Positions 11,586 through 26,042 of a DNA stretch of 64,000 nucleotides are shown piece by piece. Each line of letters starts with the position of its first letter. Position 1 is the stretch's first letter. Location of the stretch: assembly GCA_963920765.1 (NCBI GenBank), contig OY987244.1, positions 23,664,358 through 23,728,357 of the forward strand, written 5' to 3'. Below the pieces are notes generated by a model. It was not told the DNA's origin. It searched no databases and saw only the letters and a list, made by a program, of their open reading frames with translations. The stretch is from Ulota crispa. Lineage: Eukaryota; Streptophyta; Bryopsida; Orthotrichales; Orthotrichaceae. The position numbers and the translations under genes are program-made.

Positions 11586-13865
11586 TTAACTTAACCTGCA
11601 CCAAATTTCGTTCTTCACGGCTACAGTATCAAAGTATTGCAATCCATTGAATCCTAAAGTCTTGACAGCTAGCGACTCACAATCTACTCTATTGCTTTCA
11701 ATAAAATATGTAAATCCTTCAGGAAGACGTTCACGGTCCACCTTCGCAATTCAAAAGCCTTTACGGCCGCCATAGCCACGGCCACCGGAGCTCAAGACAA
11801 GCACCTATAACCGTGTTCTGAGGAAGCACTAATAGGGCAGTTCTAATAGTAAATCATTCCGCAAGCGCCACTGTATGTACTTAACTGCTCCCAAAGGAAA
11901 CGGGCCAGGTAGGTTACCCTGGGATCTCGATCAATAGCGATTCAACACGTGTCGTGTCATAACTGATGCGCGACTGATGAACCAGGTCATCCGGTTGAAG
12001 TCGACGGGAACATTCTAGAATTCTCGGCTGCTCTTGCTGTATCCCTAGTTCGTCTCTCTCCTGCATCTCTCTCCTCCGGGCTTGCAGCGCCGCAGACTGG
12101 TCGCAAATCCATATAAGCTTCGATTTGCGGCACGGTTGGAACAATTTTGCCTTCTGTGCCCGTGCGTTCCTTAGCCACTCAGGTATTACTACTCATTTGC
12201 TTTCTGCAAATATCAATTTCTTGTGTTCTGTCCCTGAATTCGCGGGGGTTGCAATGGGAGTCGTGGCATGTTGTTGTTGTGTGGCTGCTTTTCGGATCGG
12301 CGTTTAGCAGAGGTCGAAGATGATTGCATTCTGGAGCTCAAGTTCATTTGCTGTGATTTTTTTTGCGTGTTAGGTTAGAAAATCGAAGTAATTGTCAGGG
12401 TTGAGTTTTGACTTTGATTTCTTGGTTATACATGTCTTGTAAGCCTCGGATTTCTTGCATTGATATCTTTGTGATGGATTGTGTAGACCTAAGTTTTTTT
12501 TGGTTATTAGAAAGCTTGAAGTCTTCGTACTAGTTTGTAGGTTTATAGAACGAATAGTTGAGCGCTAACTGATAGAGTTCGTGAGGTAGGAGCACGATGC
12601 GAAGTTGTGCGTGAATTCTTGCGTAAAACCTGCTATGATTGAAGATTGTTGGTAATGAAAGTCGGTATTTGGTTTGGAGTGATTTAAGCTTACGTTTTTT
12701 AACAGCATGTTTTAATTGCTAAGAACCTGTAGTTTGAGCCTCAGTGTAGGCCAGCGGGAACTTCACAGCATTTTCAATATCCGAAGTTTTGCAGTTAAAT
12801 GTTCTTTAGGGAGCATACGACCTGAGATTGACTCCAGCAGTGCTCCCTGTTCGAGATAAATTGAGTATCCGTCAATCAACAGTATAACTTGGATTCCTGT
12901 TTGATCTTCTAACACCGGCGCTTGACCATTCGGAGTTGAATGCAAGCTGCCAGAGTCATTTACTCGTGTCAGGAACGCAGGATCGCTATTTACTCTTTTA
13001 ATTTGTGTGAAGGCTGTCAATATATATCCTTGATCGCGATATATCATAATGCAGTTTACGTATATGCATGCAATATATGTATAAGTAGTTGTTAATGTTA
13101 CAACATTGTTCAGCATCCTTGGCTGACGCCTTTCAAAGTCTTCGATCCTTCGCTAAGTGTCTGATTGATTTTGACAATTTCTTTTCTCTTAAAAGAATAG
13201 CAAATTCTTTTAGATTTTGAAACGATTTGCGTTTGTCCAGGATAAACTCTTCATTGCATCATTTTGGGGACTCTTATTAAGGATCAAGTTTAGTCTGTGG
13301 TTGTGAGGTATATTTTAAAACTCTTTATCTGAAAGTATTATGTTTTTTTTTTTGGTTCGTGAAGTAGTTTTGAACCCAGTATCTGAAAACTTGCAGTGTT
13401 TTTGTCAGCCAATGCTTTTCTTGCTTCTATAAAGGGTTGTTTACTGTTGATGCTCAGCGAAGTGGGAGTGTATGAATAAGTTACTTCATAGAAGTATTAC
13501 CTACGAAGAGCTTATAAATCTAATACCATAATTAACGGTTTCCACAAGAAAAAAGACAATGGTAATCCACTGGTAGACATCAAGCCCAGTAAATCTCTTT
13601 AAATTTTATTGAATACAGCAGACATCTAGGTGGTACATTAACAGCTCGTTGGATGAATGATGTATAGTTCAGCCACAGCTCTGAGGTTCTCTCCTCAATG
13701 GGTGTCTAGTTACACTCTCAATTCTATGCATCTGACATAGTCTATATGGTGTCGGTTTGTGCTTTTCAGGTGTGTTGCTGCTGGCAGTTTTTTGTGCCTG
13801 TTATTGTTCAAAGGTAAGCGTCATTCAGTTCACATTTATCCGTTGCCACAAATTTCTGCTTCGGC
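11586..13865. promoter_or_regulatory. divergent intergenic region between YidD and AHSA1
   Basis: The 2.3-kb gap should hold both promoters. GC-richer DNA at 11750-12310, with an ATATAAG box near 12112, may be the AHSA1 promoter and first non-coding exon. A candidate 5' UTR intron would end at the TTTTCAG near 13769. No conserved coding frame is found; the 117-codon minus frame at 12763-13116 looks like chance. Confidence 0.4.
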
Positions 13866-16114
13866 ATGGCCAAGTTTGGAGAAGGTGATAAGAGGTGGAT
13901 AGTAAAAGAGAGAGCGGATGGAGCAAATGTACACAATTGGCATTGGAATGAAAAAGACTGCCTACCGTGGGCCAAGAAAAGGCTTGGTGAGCTACTAGAA
14001 AATGTCATTATTCTGGAGGGAGAAGGTGGACTGTGGATCCAAACATCAAATATCGAAAGTGTCACCGGGGACGCATATGTGAATATCAGGTCAGAAGCAT
14101 GAAGCGTTGGACCTTTTTAACATTCCATTTCAAGAGCGATTTTCAGTTTATGAAAGAAGATTTATATGGATTCTGTGTAGTGAGGTTTTCTGTGACCATA
14201 TTGAGTCAGTTAAGAATCTGGCAAAAATGGTTCTTGATGAGTTTGATTCTTTGTTTCTCTTCTCGGCATTTCCTCTGTTCGGCTAAAGTGCATTACGAGA
14301 GGTTGAGGATCGTTGTGCAACACTTCTGTTTCAACGATCGATTTCTTATTGAGCCCTGCTAGGCTGTATACATCTGACCTTGTTGCACATTTTGTAGTCC
14401 CTTGTCTGCGGTGTTCATTGGTTTACATCTCTGTCGTTTGTCATTTCTGACTTCGTCTAATCTTGATTTAGGGTGATAATTGATGCAAAGGTATGCTACT
14501 TCTACTGCAGGAAAGGGAAGATAATTCCAGGTTATGAGATTGCTATACGATTGGGTTGGAAAGGAGAAGCAAAAGATGGTAGTGGAACCCCTTTGGCGAC
14601 GGCTACAGGAAGTTTAGAGTTTCCCTATGTCGCGGATGAGAACGCAGATGATGACCCAGAATTGAAGGTGTCTCTGAAAGATGAATCGGCTGTGGGACAG
14701 CGACTTCGTGAAGCTTTTCTCGCGAAAGGGAAGGTCATTGTTCTGAAGAAAGTAAGCCAATTTGTGGCAGAGTTTGCTGCTGGAGGACCTGCGAAGGATG
14801 AGCTGGAAGGTAAAGCCACTGTTAAAGTGTCTGAGAAATCTGAGAAAACAGCACCAAAAGCAGCAACTGCTGTATTCAAAGAGGCTCCTTCGTCTGCAGT
14901 TCGTGCCCCTCCGCCCAAGGGAAAAGAGGGATTTAAAACGATCAGTATGACCGAGAAGTTCCACTGTCGACCAAACAATCTCTACGAACTCTTGTTGAAC
15001 GATAGAAGCTGGAAAGCGTTCACCCAAAGCAACGCTCAGATTAGCAAGGAAGCAGGAGGGATGTTTTCTATTTTCGATGGAGCCGTGACAGGAGTCAACG
15101 TGCAACTCCAAGAGAACAAACTTATCGTTCAGAAGTGGAGATTTAGTAGTTGGGCGGATGGTCACTATTCCAATGTAAGTCTACCACTTCCTGGATGTTC
15201 TGTAGTGCTTCTGATTTCACGAGTGAATGATAGACCAAGCTCGTCTATAACCCGAATTATTTGAATCTTTATGGGCTAGATTGTAAATTTTCTGGGGACA
15301 CTTTGAACTTCATCTTGACACTAAAATGATAAATGGGAACCAAATAGCTGAATTATCTTTTTTCTAGTGTGCCATGTATGAACTTGTGAAGTCGAATTTT
15401 AGTAACGCTTCTTCGAAGCCTTCTTGACCTGTGACATACTACCTTTTGCAGGTGATCTTGACTTTTGAGGAACCTGAGGTCGGTCTGACCGTGGTGAAGC
15501 TTACTCAGTCTAATGTCCCTGATGAAGACAGGTAAATGATTACTAGTGTACTTGTTGGAATGTCCTGATTGGTTTTTGTCTAAAGTTTCTATATCTGGAT
15601 GATGTAATGCTTCACAAGTAAGGTTGTTTGAAGCAACGATAAGATAAGCACACCTAGTTGCGACCATTTCCTAAAAGTGACCTTCAAACTTTCTTGTCTA
15701 AAATGTACATTTTACGAACACAAGAACCTAGAACCGTGATTACTCTTGTAATTAGAACTCTGGAAAATAGGAGTTCAATCATTGTGTCCAGAACCTACAT
15801 GCTAAAATGCGTTTTGAATCCTCTATCAATTGTCTAGACTCAAAAGAACCAAATTAATCAAGGCATCTTAATAGCATGAACCATGCTTGCAATTTTTCGT
15901 AGAGTAAAGGTATGTTAGGGTTACGTTTATAACTGCTCATCCCTTCTACAACATCTATTTTCAGATTTTATAGCTTCCATACCGCCATTGATCAGTTGTT
16001 ATTTTCTACTGTACTTGCAGATACGGCAATGCCACAGTGGTCGAAAATACGGAAAGGGGATGGAAAGATCAGATCTTTCACAGGATTCGGGCTGTTTTTG
16101 GCTTTGGCATGTAA
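13866..16114 (+). CDS. AHSA1: activator of Hsp90 ATPase (AHA1/AHSA1 homologue)
   Basis: Four exons (13866-14089, 14511-15174, 15452-15531, 16021-16114) with GT-AG borders join into 354 codons, 353 aa. This is the usual length for the family, a cytosolic co-chaperone that binds Hsp90 and speeds its ATP hydrolysis. The N-terminal Aha1 domain (about residues 20-160) carries the family motif NVHNWHW at 21-27, then LGELLENV and GKIIPGYEI. A Lys/Ala/Pro-rich linker follows (about 170-215). The C-terminal START-like AHSA1 domain runs from about 220 to the end and finishes RIRAVFGFGM. The start is fixed by MAKFGEGDKRWIV, the conserved N-terminus of plant AHA1. There are no breaks. It points away from YidD. 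Confidence 0.95.
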
Positions 16115-18808
16115 CCTTCCGGCGGATTTTGGATGATTTATAGAGCTGGCATATCAAATGCTCTTCTGCTGTTTTCGGACGGAGTTGTTCATTGATGTCA
16201 TTGATCCACAGCTTAGATGTAGTCTTTCTGCTTTCGAAAGAGTAAAACCGTTTAAAACAATTGGAAACAATTTTATATCCCCGTCCTGCTGAAGACGAAA
16301 TCATTAAACTTCCCGTGCTTACCAATTTTTGTGGCGTCGAATCTTCATTGAGACAGCTTATGTTTCAAACCATGAGTTGCCTGTTCCTTTGGTTTTGACA
16401 AGGCGTTACGCTTGTTGCTTCGAAGTATTGCACCGGGAAACAATGATCATATTGCCTTTGAATTACCTGTGCTTAACAAACTGATCTCACCAAAGCTATC
16501 ATGTAGATGATGAATTCATTTTATATGATGTTTTACGTTTTTACTGCCAGTTTGCAGTAGCCAGAAGGTACAAAGAAAACTCCAGCAAACTTATTAATGG
16601 AGAGGTCAAAATTGTTGGCTCCGGGGTCTTTTCATTGTGAGGTAAGATTGAAGTATGTCAAAATGATATAGTGCCTATACGGAACCATTTTGATGTCAAA
16701 TTCTCTTGGTTCTAACCTGGAAAAGAACTTTATTCAATTTCTCAAACTAAATGCATGCTTTATTAAAATACGACATTTTTGAAACTTTCTTGTTGGCCAA
16801 CCACTTCAATTCCCCTCTCTCTTCCCTCTCCTCACTTCTAATTTTTTGTTGAACGCTCTAAGGATGTCTCTTTTCTTTTATTAAACTACCTATATACCTG
16901 GATCTAATTGCGTTGTTTACGGTTTGTATGCCTTTTTTGGGCAGTTGGGGTTATGTACGCGGACCTGTTGCAATGTTCAAGGGCTTTACAGAAAAAAAAT
17001 TATCATTCCAAATTGATTGTATCATAGTTTTGAAGATCTTAAAACCTCGAAGTCAAGGCCAATATACATATTTTTGATTTAACACCTTAAGTCTAGTATT
17101 GGATTTAATACGGAGTTTTCGGACTTGGACTTCCACAATCCTAACTCCTGTTATATAATAGCCTTTTTATGCTTTGCTCACGCCTATATGTCTTGTAGCT
17201 TTTAGTGTACTTTTTTTCAATTCTTGTGCAACGACACTGAAGTCTTTAATTTTGGAACTCTGCAAATTTTTGAGGTTCAACGATATACAATAAATAATGA
17301 TATTACAACAAATAAATCTGATATAATGTGGGCAACACTATTTCCATATGTTGTCTCAAATAAAAAATCATCCTTCACTTAACGTTTGTCCAAACTAACA
17401 TCCTTTCCTACACTTACATTGATTACATCATTTCATCTAAGTTATCTTTAATTCTCAATATACAAATTCTACACTAGTTGACATATGTGGTATGATTTTT
17501 ATTTTGCCCTAAAGCAGATAATAGATGAAGTTAGAATTAAAGTCAGAAATAAGGTATTTATCATCCCAATCAAAGAAAGCGTCGAAAATGCAGTATTTTA
17601 TATTTGTTCAAGTTACATGTGTTGAGATATAAACACGTTCTACCTCGCAAATTCCACGCCCACTTAGTTGAATTGTGGATGAATTATTGTACTAAGTGAA
17701 TATTCATACCGAAGTAACAAAAGCTTGAGGTATATGAGAGCATCCGCACCCTTGAGCACAACCTGAAGCTCTCGAAAGCAGGTGTACAGAGTGCATCCAC
17801 AATCAAGGGCTCGTGCAAATCTCCAATGTCCTACCTTAGCTCCCAAGCACCTACAAGCATGCATTGAGAGCGCATCACAGAAAGTAGGTGTTGAGCTTCA
17901 ATTGTGGGCCTCTTGTGTCGACTAATCAACAAGTTTCAATTATCGTGCATTTCAATGAGCTAACAATTTATCAAACCTTGAATGTTCCATTGTTTGTGAG
18001 TGAGCCATGTCTTCTATAGGGCGTTGGCGCGTTTGCAATGAGGCGCATCAAACACAGCCATGCCAAGTGCTCTCGTAGGGCTCTTGAGCGTGTGTGGGTG
18101 CAGATGTTCTAACACAACCTTGATAGTTCTAGAGACATCTAAACAATAATCCATGTGACAATAAGCACACCCCTTAGAAATAAGAGCCTATTCACACAAA
18201 AGGAGGAAAGATAACCTTCAAGACATGAGTATGGAACAAAAGGATAACCCTCTTGATGAGGTTAAATTACCCTCACATTTTCCTTCAATTATCTGATTTT
18301 TTTGAGGATTGTGGTCCCATGGGGACTAATTATAATCCTCACAAATTTAAGATGTAACTCACCCACCATGACAAATGCCACATTGCCGACAAGCTTAAAA
18401 TTGCAACCCTCGGTGCAAATACTCAAGGAGAATTTGAAATTTTTATCTCTTAAATTCATGTTTCCCCCTTCGATGTAAATGTACCCCCAAGGGGTTTCAC
18501 AAGTTACAGTATCTACTTCAATTATTGCAACCGGAACTTATAATTCTAACCCACATTCATTTAAGAAATAAATGAATTTGCAAGAAGCACTCAGATGATA
18601 ATTCACAATGAAACAAACTACATCAATATATTGCAAGCTACAAGATTATGATATTAACTCAAAGACCATGTCTAAAGTAATTAAAATATCTTAACTATAA
18701 AGCATGTGCAAAGTGCTTCATTACAAAGGTTGCCCCACCATACGACTTAATCCCCAAACGCCATGGAGGATGTTTTTTTTGTCCTCCGGCTTGAAAAAAA
18801 CATTATGT
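16115..18808. other. intergenic DNA, no gene recognised
   Basis: The start is the AHSA1 3' UTR. The rest is AT-rich with no convincing open frames, RNA genes or resolved repeats. Confidence 0.4.
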
Positions 18809-19740
18809 ACAGTGACCTCCAACAAACTTTGTCAGTCCGTCTTTTTATGTTTAGAGGTCATGTCTTGTTATAGTATGACATGGATGTCAATTGGCCTTAT
18901 TTTTTCTTGCATTTTTTGTATTTCATTCCTACCCCTAATCCCAACCAAGCATACCAAAATTGAACCCCAAAAAATCAAAATCCAAGTTTGATAAATTGTT
19001 TTGTGTCACAAATTAAGGTTTTACATGGTTTTACAAGAAATTTGATTGAAAAACATTGATGATAAATTTTGGAATTTTGATTGCATGGGTATAAAGATGA
19101 CATCCATACACAAATCCTCCATGCTAAAAAAACCCCCCTTAAGTAAAACAAAATTGATCTTTGAAGAGTTTAGTATGACCGGTGATATGTCCAAATTTTG
19201 TAAAATAGATATTTTTAATTTTTAATTAGCTTTTCACCAAAAAAACACAATAATATGTTCAAAGGTATAAACTTAGTCACAATGTATGAGTCAAACAACA
19301 AAATTTGATTATCATAAAAAAGTGTCTATTTACAAAATTTGGATATATCACCAGTCATACTAAACACTTCAAAGATCAATTTTGTTTTACTTAAGGGTGT
19401 TTTTTATAGCATGGGGGATTTGCATGTGGATGTGCATATGGTTGTCACCTTTGTATCCATGCAGTCAATTCTCCAAAATTTATCATCAATGTTTTTCAAT
19501 CAAAGTTCTTGTAAAACCATGTTAAACCCTGATTTGTGACACAAAATAATTTATCAAAACTTGGATTTTGATTTTTTGGGATTGAATTTTGGTATGCTTG
19601 GTTGGGATTAGGGGTAGGAATGAAGTACAAAAAACGCAATAAAAAATAAGGCCAATTGACCCCAATGTCATACCATAACAGGACATGACCTCTAAACATC
19701 AAAAGATGGGCCGACAATGTTTGTTGGAGGCCACTATACA
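18809..19740. repeat. foldback element, two ~400-bp inverted arms
   Basis: The left arm (about 18809-19215) and right arm (about 19315-19740) are inverted copies of each other. Examples are the TTAGAGGTCATGTC segment near 18852 against GACATGACCTCTAA near 19682, and CTTTGAAGAGTTTAGTATGA near 19156 against its complement near 19357. Divergence is moderate, with small indels, and the spacer is about 100 bp. It has no coding capacity. DNA beyond the right arm (19800-19990) recurs at 51810-52000. Confidence 0.75.
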
Positions 19741-19799
19741 ATCGGCTAAAGCTATTTTTCATCTGATTTTTTTCAAAAGTGATCATAAACACATGGTCT

Positions 19800-19990
19800 A
19801 TTATGGAAGGCAAAAAACAACCTCACCAAATGTAATCATATTTCTTGGAAATTTAAATTTTGAGAAATTCCAAAATCACAATGTTAGGTCCCAAGTTGCC
19901 CTTATTGCAATTTTCATGAAGTCAACAAGCACTATTGACTTTTGCAACCTTCAGAAGCAACACTATTGGTGCACACTTGCAAAAACATTG
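19800..19990 (+). repeat. dispersed repeat, second copy at 51810-52000
   Basis: The segment from AACCTCACCAAATGTAATC through AGGTCCCAAGTTGCCCTT to TTGACTTTTGCAA matches 51825-51960 in the same orientation with scattered differences. Ends are not resolved. Confidence 0.55.
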
Positions 19991-20165
19991 TAGAAGCTAC
20001 AGGCAAGGTAGGCCACAATCACCCACCCATCGCTTAAAGGTCAAAAGACAATAAAAAACTATGACCATATTCTTACTTGAAGGATGAAGGTGGAATGCAA
20101 ACATCTTCACATTAATTAGAAGTAAAATTTACATTAGTCTTGTACTATTTAGAGTGTAACATTAA

Positions 20166-20389
20166 CCCTTGAACGCCGGGAAGGCCCTTTGTGGCCGTAT
20201 GTATTTATCTGTATACGACGGATTTGAAGGGGTCCGAGATGGAATTAGGGGTCACAATGTAAATGGAAGTGGTCTTTGCTGCAAATGCGCTTTCAGCGCG
20301 ACCTTTGGCGGCACAAAATACACAAAGGAATGCTTGAAAATGGGTAGAATACGGTGCCGTATCTTAGGAGCTTGATAGGCATTCAAGGG
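20166..20389. mobile_element. TTAA-flanked piggyBac-like MITE (224 bp)
   Basis: The target duplication is TTAA at 20162-20165 and 20390-20393. The ends are CCCTTGAACGCC and, reverse-complemented, CCCTTGAATGCC. TTAA duplication with CCC-starting ends is the hallmark of piggyBac elements. No transposase is present, and the 68-codon frame inside has no known motif. Confidence 0.75.
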
Positions 20390-20738
20390 TTAATTGAAAT
20401 AGCATGTGTATTATCTAAAATTACATATCTTAGTCTATTATATGAATCTAATTTCTTGTGAATGATTTAATTAGGACACTTGAAAAATTTGCATAAGTTG
20501 AAATAACTTGCATGTTTATGATGCATCCAAACTAATGACCTTAAAACACTAACCTCTAAATGACAAGCAAGTCACCATGACTACCCCTCTACAGTTGCTC
20601 TACAATGGTGTGGCAAGCCTATTACATTACTATTCCAAAATTCCAAAATCAACAATGCATGCTAACTTCATGAAAATTACAAGGTGGGCCACATGGGCCT
20701 ATTACCATGACTCTAAATCTTCTCATAACTTGGGCTAG

Positions 20739-21133
20739 GGTAACCTTCCCCATATCCAAGCGGTCCCCAATGCCGACCTCTCTCCTTTTGAGGTGTTCAC
20801 CCTCACTGTGAACCCAAAGTGGAGTAGAAGGCTACTTGCACAAACAAATACTACCACATGTCAAGTGCTAAGTTAGATTGGGAGGATTGAGATTAGAAAT
20901 GTCAAGTGCCGTTATAGGAACACATCCAAGCATTTTCAAGATTAGTCTAGTGTTGCTTTCAGAGACCCTATGAGCTATAACTTTACCTTTAACATAAAAT
21001 ACTCTTCAACACTTTTATCAACAAGATAAACGTTCTATTATAACTTGTTGAAAGGCTAACCCTAAAGATTATTTTTTTGAATTTTCCAAGACCTTGAAGT
21101 ACCCTAAACCCTTATACATTGGGGAAGGTTACC
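20739..21133. mobile_element. MITE with GGTAACCTTCCCCA ends (395 bp)
   Basis: The left end GGTAACCTTCCCCATATCCAAG and the reverse-complemented right end GGTAACCTTCCCCAATGTATAAG are nearly the same. A diverged inverted copy lies at about 52534-52900, and a lone similar end lies at 22522. I could not settle the target duplication, so the superfamily is unassigned. Confidence 0.6.
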
Positions 21134-21306
21134 TTACTAAAAGAAAGTGTACATTTAGTGAGATTGTTTTTTTGCCTACCAAGATAAACCGTGTATTCAT
21201 GATCACTTTTTGATAAAATTAGATAAACAACAGATTTAACCCTATGGAGGGTATCTAGACATTACATTGGTCCACACTCCATATGTAACATGGAACTCCA
21301 TATTAA

Positions 21307-21546
21307 CCCTTGAGCTCCCAAGGGGCCAAAATATGGCCTTTGAGTTTTGAAAAATTTCCTTGTTTGACCCTTATCATCTTTTCAATGATACGGTGAAAGG
21401 ACGTGTCCTTTTCCAGGGAGCTTTGGGCCTATGTTCACTACCAATTGGTACGGTCAATTTTTGTGGATCTCTTTTAGGTGATAGTTTGATTGGAATGAGT
21501 TCCAAAGGGTTTGGATTTGAGTGAACTTGTGTTGGGCACTCACGGG
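21307..21546. mobile_element. TTAA-flanked piggyBac-like MITE (240 bp)
   Basis: TTAA lies at 21303-21306 and 21547-21550. The ends are CCCTTGAGCTCCCAA and, reverse-complemented, CCCGTGAGTGCCCAA. Non-coding. Confidence 0.7.
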
Positions 21547-21644
21547 TTAATGGAATATGGTTATTTTTCTCCATCCTCTAGAGAGTTTTTTCGAAAACCA
21601 ACACATGTTTCCTATTCGCATCTAAACAATACGTCAAGAGTTAA

Positions 21645-22281
21645 CCCCAAAGCGTCATTGGGGACAAAAACTATCCTTGACCAATTTTTGAGGTTAAATT
21701 AAACCTGACCAAAGTACTATTTTTAGTAGATTACATTTTCAAAAATTTCTTTCTGAAGTTTTTTTTAGCTTCAACAATTTGATTTTGCAAATGATTAATT
21801 ATAATTTTTCTATTCAAGATTTTGTGCACGGGTGTTCATTGCAATCTTGACTTTATGTAGTGTTGAAGGCTCCTAGGAATGAGCCTCAAATACACTAGAT
21901 CGTTGAGAAAAAGTCACATTAGAAATTCATTTAAAAAAATTGTAGAGTAGATTTTGAGAAGTCATAAATCGATTGGGGCTACGCATATTAGGCTCTTTAA
22001 CCTCATATTTTTTTGGTGACCAACCTTTTTTGTTTGACATGTGAAAAGAAGATTGAAAGACTTCAAATTACTTTTAGCACGCTCATAATCAAACACTATA
22101 ATCATTTAATCCATAAGACATATTGTTGAGTTTTCTTTTCTAATGTGATCTCTAACATGTCTAGTTTGATTTTATACAATTACAATTCAAAAAGAATTGA
22201 TACAACTTATCAAAATATTGGCTTTTATTTCAAATTAGAGAAAATTCCTAGAAGCCCTGAAAATGCAATGTCACTTTGGAG
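21645..22281. mobile_element. TTAA-flanked piggyBac-like element (637 bp)
   Basis: TTAA lies at 21641-21644 and 22282-22285. The ends are CCCCAAAGCGTCATTG and, reverse-complemented, CTCCAAAGTGACATTG. The interior (CTATTCAAGATTTTGTGCA near 21813, and others) is shared with the ~640-bp elements at 41217 and 57732 and the larger one at 36428, so these four form one subfamily. The right TTAA is also the left TTAA of the next element. Confidence 0.75.
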
Positions 22282-22285
22282 TTAA

Positions 22286-22510
22286 CCCCTGAGCGCCCAG
22301 GCCACATTATACTATCGCTCAAAAAGCTAGGTCAACTCAATTGTGACTAATATAATCTTATTGCACGTCCAATGAAACAACTTCCAATCAAGCCTAGCAT
22401 GATGGAGACTCTTTCCACTAACAATTCATATGGTCAAATCTTGGGGATCATATTTTTTAATCCACAGGGGCACACAAGTCGTGCTTCTTTCGACTTTGGG
22501 CGCTCAAGGG
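22286..22510. mobile_element. TTAA-flanked piggyBac-like MITE (225 bp)
   Basis: The left TTAA (22282-22285) is shared with the previous element. The right duplication has decayed to TCAA (22511-22514). The ends are CCCCTGAGCGCCCAGG and, reverse-complemented, CCCTTGAGCGCCCAAA. Confidence 0.75.
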
Positions 22511-22645
22511 TCAAGCCATTAAGGTAACCCTCCCCATACCCAACCCCTACCCAATTTCGATATCCATTATTCCTTATTTTTCATATTAGAATTATCCCAG
22601 GTCTAAAAAAGCCAAAAAAAAAAGAAATTGAAGACTGGAAGTTGA

Positions 22646-23017
22646 ATGTTCTCAAGAGAAGTCAAGATCCAAAACACAGGTTATCAACAATTATCAGGCC
22701 TCGAATCAGAATCCGTTCCCAAAAAACCAGTGACAGCCAAGCAACGTCTTGAACAAGACTCAAAGAGCTTCGAAATCGAGCACTCATATACTGAAATACG
22801 CAAGAAAATACATGCACTTGCAATGCCATCTACCGACTCAACCAGTGACTTAAATCCTTTTCCTGTCTCTAGGACACCAGTGAGAAGATTTTGGTCTCAA
22901 AAACCGATGACCCCTCAAAGAATCGAGATTGATCGCAAGCTGGATCAGAGTTCCAGATGTTCCATGGAGGATTCTAAACTCACACTGGGGCTTTATATCG
23001 AATGCAAATGCACTGAT
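22646..23017. other. 3' flank of RPS3, with a plus-strand open frame
   Basis: On the minus strand this is the RPS3 3' UTR and flank. The plus strand is open for 184 codons (22646-23200), running antisense into the last RPS3 exon. The part outside RPS3 is rich in Ser/Lys/Glu but matches no family I know. It is probably a chance frame, helped by the conserved exon opposite it. Confidence 0.3.
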
Positions 23018-24665
<1,648 letters not shown>

Positions 24666-24926
24666 GGTGGAGGCGTCGAGAAAAACGAAACAAGTGACGT
24701 CGGGAGAGCGAGCTTGCAACGATGAGCGTGCGAGCGAAAGAGAGCGCGAGACAACCCCCGCAGCACTCCTTTGAAACCCTAGCAGCTTACCAACCCTAGT
24801 ACCGAGCCTCCGTCGCTTTTCTTTCCACCTCTTTCTTTTTCCTTTTCTGCTTCGTCTTCATTTCTTTTTCTCGTGACTCGTCGTCTCGGCTCACTTGTCG
24901 TCCGAACCGCGCACTACGGTAACCTT
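24666..24926 (-). promoter_or_regulatory. RPS3 5' region with telo-boxes
   Basis: The telo-box AAACCCTA occurs at 24775-24782, with an AACCCTA variant near 24793, about 110-130 bp upstream of the RPS3 ATG. Telo-boxes are common in plant promoters of ribosomal protein and translation genes. A pyrimidine-rich stretch follows at 24815-24875 (plus-strand view). The transcription start is not defined by sequence alone. Confidence 0.55.
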
Positions 24927-25242
24927 AGAGCATCTCCACCGGTGGCTCTGGCTGGCTGAAAGTGGATGAAAAGTAGACAGGTTCCTCTTAAAATTCTTTC
25001 AAATTTTCTTATTTGGCAAGTCTAGCAAGCCACTCTTCAAGCCACTATTCATGCACTATTCACTTTAAGTTTAGTGAGTTTTATTCTCTACTTCCCTAAA
25101 TAAGTGGTCAACTGCTTATTTATGGGGCGTGTTGGAGTGTGAGGCCACCTTTTCAAAAAGCATGGATGGAGATTGAGAGCCTTCAAGCCTCGCCATTCCA
25201 GATGGAAAACTTTAAGCAAGTTTGGACCAGTGGAGATGCTCT
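24927..25242. mobile_element. MITE with AGAGCATCTCCAC ends (316 bp)
   Basis: The left end AGAGCATCTCCACCGGTGG and the reverse-complemented right end AGAGCATCTCCACTGGTCC agree over the first 13 bases. The insertion lies immediately upstream of RPS3. A GC-rich relative is at 43339-43706. No clear target duplication was found. Confidence 0.65.
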
Positions 25243-25263
25243 TACCCATACCCGAGTGTTTAA

Positions 25264-25757
25264 CCCTTGAGCGCCCATGCCATTTTCACAAAAATCAGGG
25301 TTTTGGTAGACCTACAACTTTGATGCATTATATCTCAATCAATCAGATGATTCACAAAAAGTGACCATTGAAAATAGTGGAACACCTACTTAGAAAACGG
25401 TTTGTGAATTTTGGGAACAAATGATTATGAGAGATGGGAGATTATAATATTTGATCAAACAACTACTATAGTGATGGCAAAATCTCATTTTAGGCAAGTA
25501 GTTGCTATTTAATGATTTTTACAAAATTTTATAAGCCCCTGATTCATCTCAAATATTTTGAGTAGCAAGATTAGATGTAAATGCACACACTTGCAAATTA
25601 TTGAAGATTTTAATTCTTTGTAAATTAAGTTTTAGGGCATCAATTTGCTATTGCACGGAAAACAATGACCGACACAATTGGTGAGGGTTGCCCCAAAAAG
25701 GGTTTAGAACATGCTTGAACCCTTACTAGTGAATTTCTTGCTACCAACTCCAAAGCA
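25264..25757. mobile_element. single left end of a TTAA/piggyBac-like element, rest unresolved
   Basis: TTAA (25260-25263) is followed by CCCTTGAGCGCCCATGCC, identical in style to the complete elements, but no matching right end was found before the palindrome starts. The end coordinate is nominal. No gene is seen here. Confidence 0.4.
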
Positions 25758-26042
25758 CATGGAAGGAAGCTTGCAATGAGTATTGATGAACTCCAATTAA
25801 GAGGAAGGGACACACCAATAGTTGCAACAAGAGTTCTTATTGCCATGAACACAAATACTTTTTGAGATAACTGAATTTGTGATAATTACATAACATAAAC
25901 TAGGTGTTATGTTAATGATTTCAAAAAAAGTGCATTAGGCAATACACCTCATGGATTTTTGTATTTTTTATTGCAGGAATGCATAATTCATTCACATTTA
26001 TAAGATAATATGAATCATCCAAAAAAATGTGGAACATGTCGC

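Noticed and set aside
12763-13116. 117-codon minus-strand frame upstream of AHSA1
   Set aside because: Lies in the probable AHSA1 5' UTR intron, with no recognisable motif.
14614-15165. 183-codon minus-strand frame opposite AHSA1
   Set aside because: Antisense shadow of the conserved AHSA1 exon 2.
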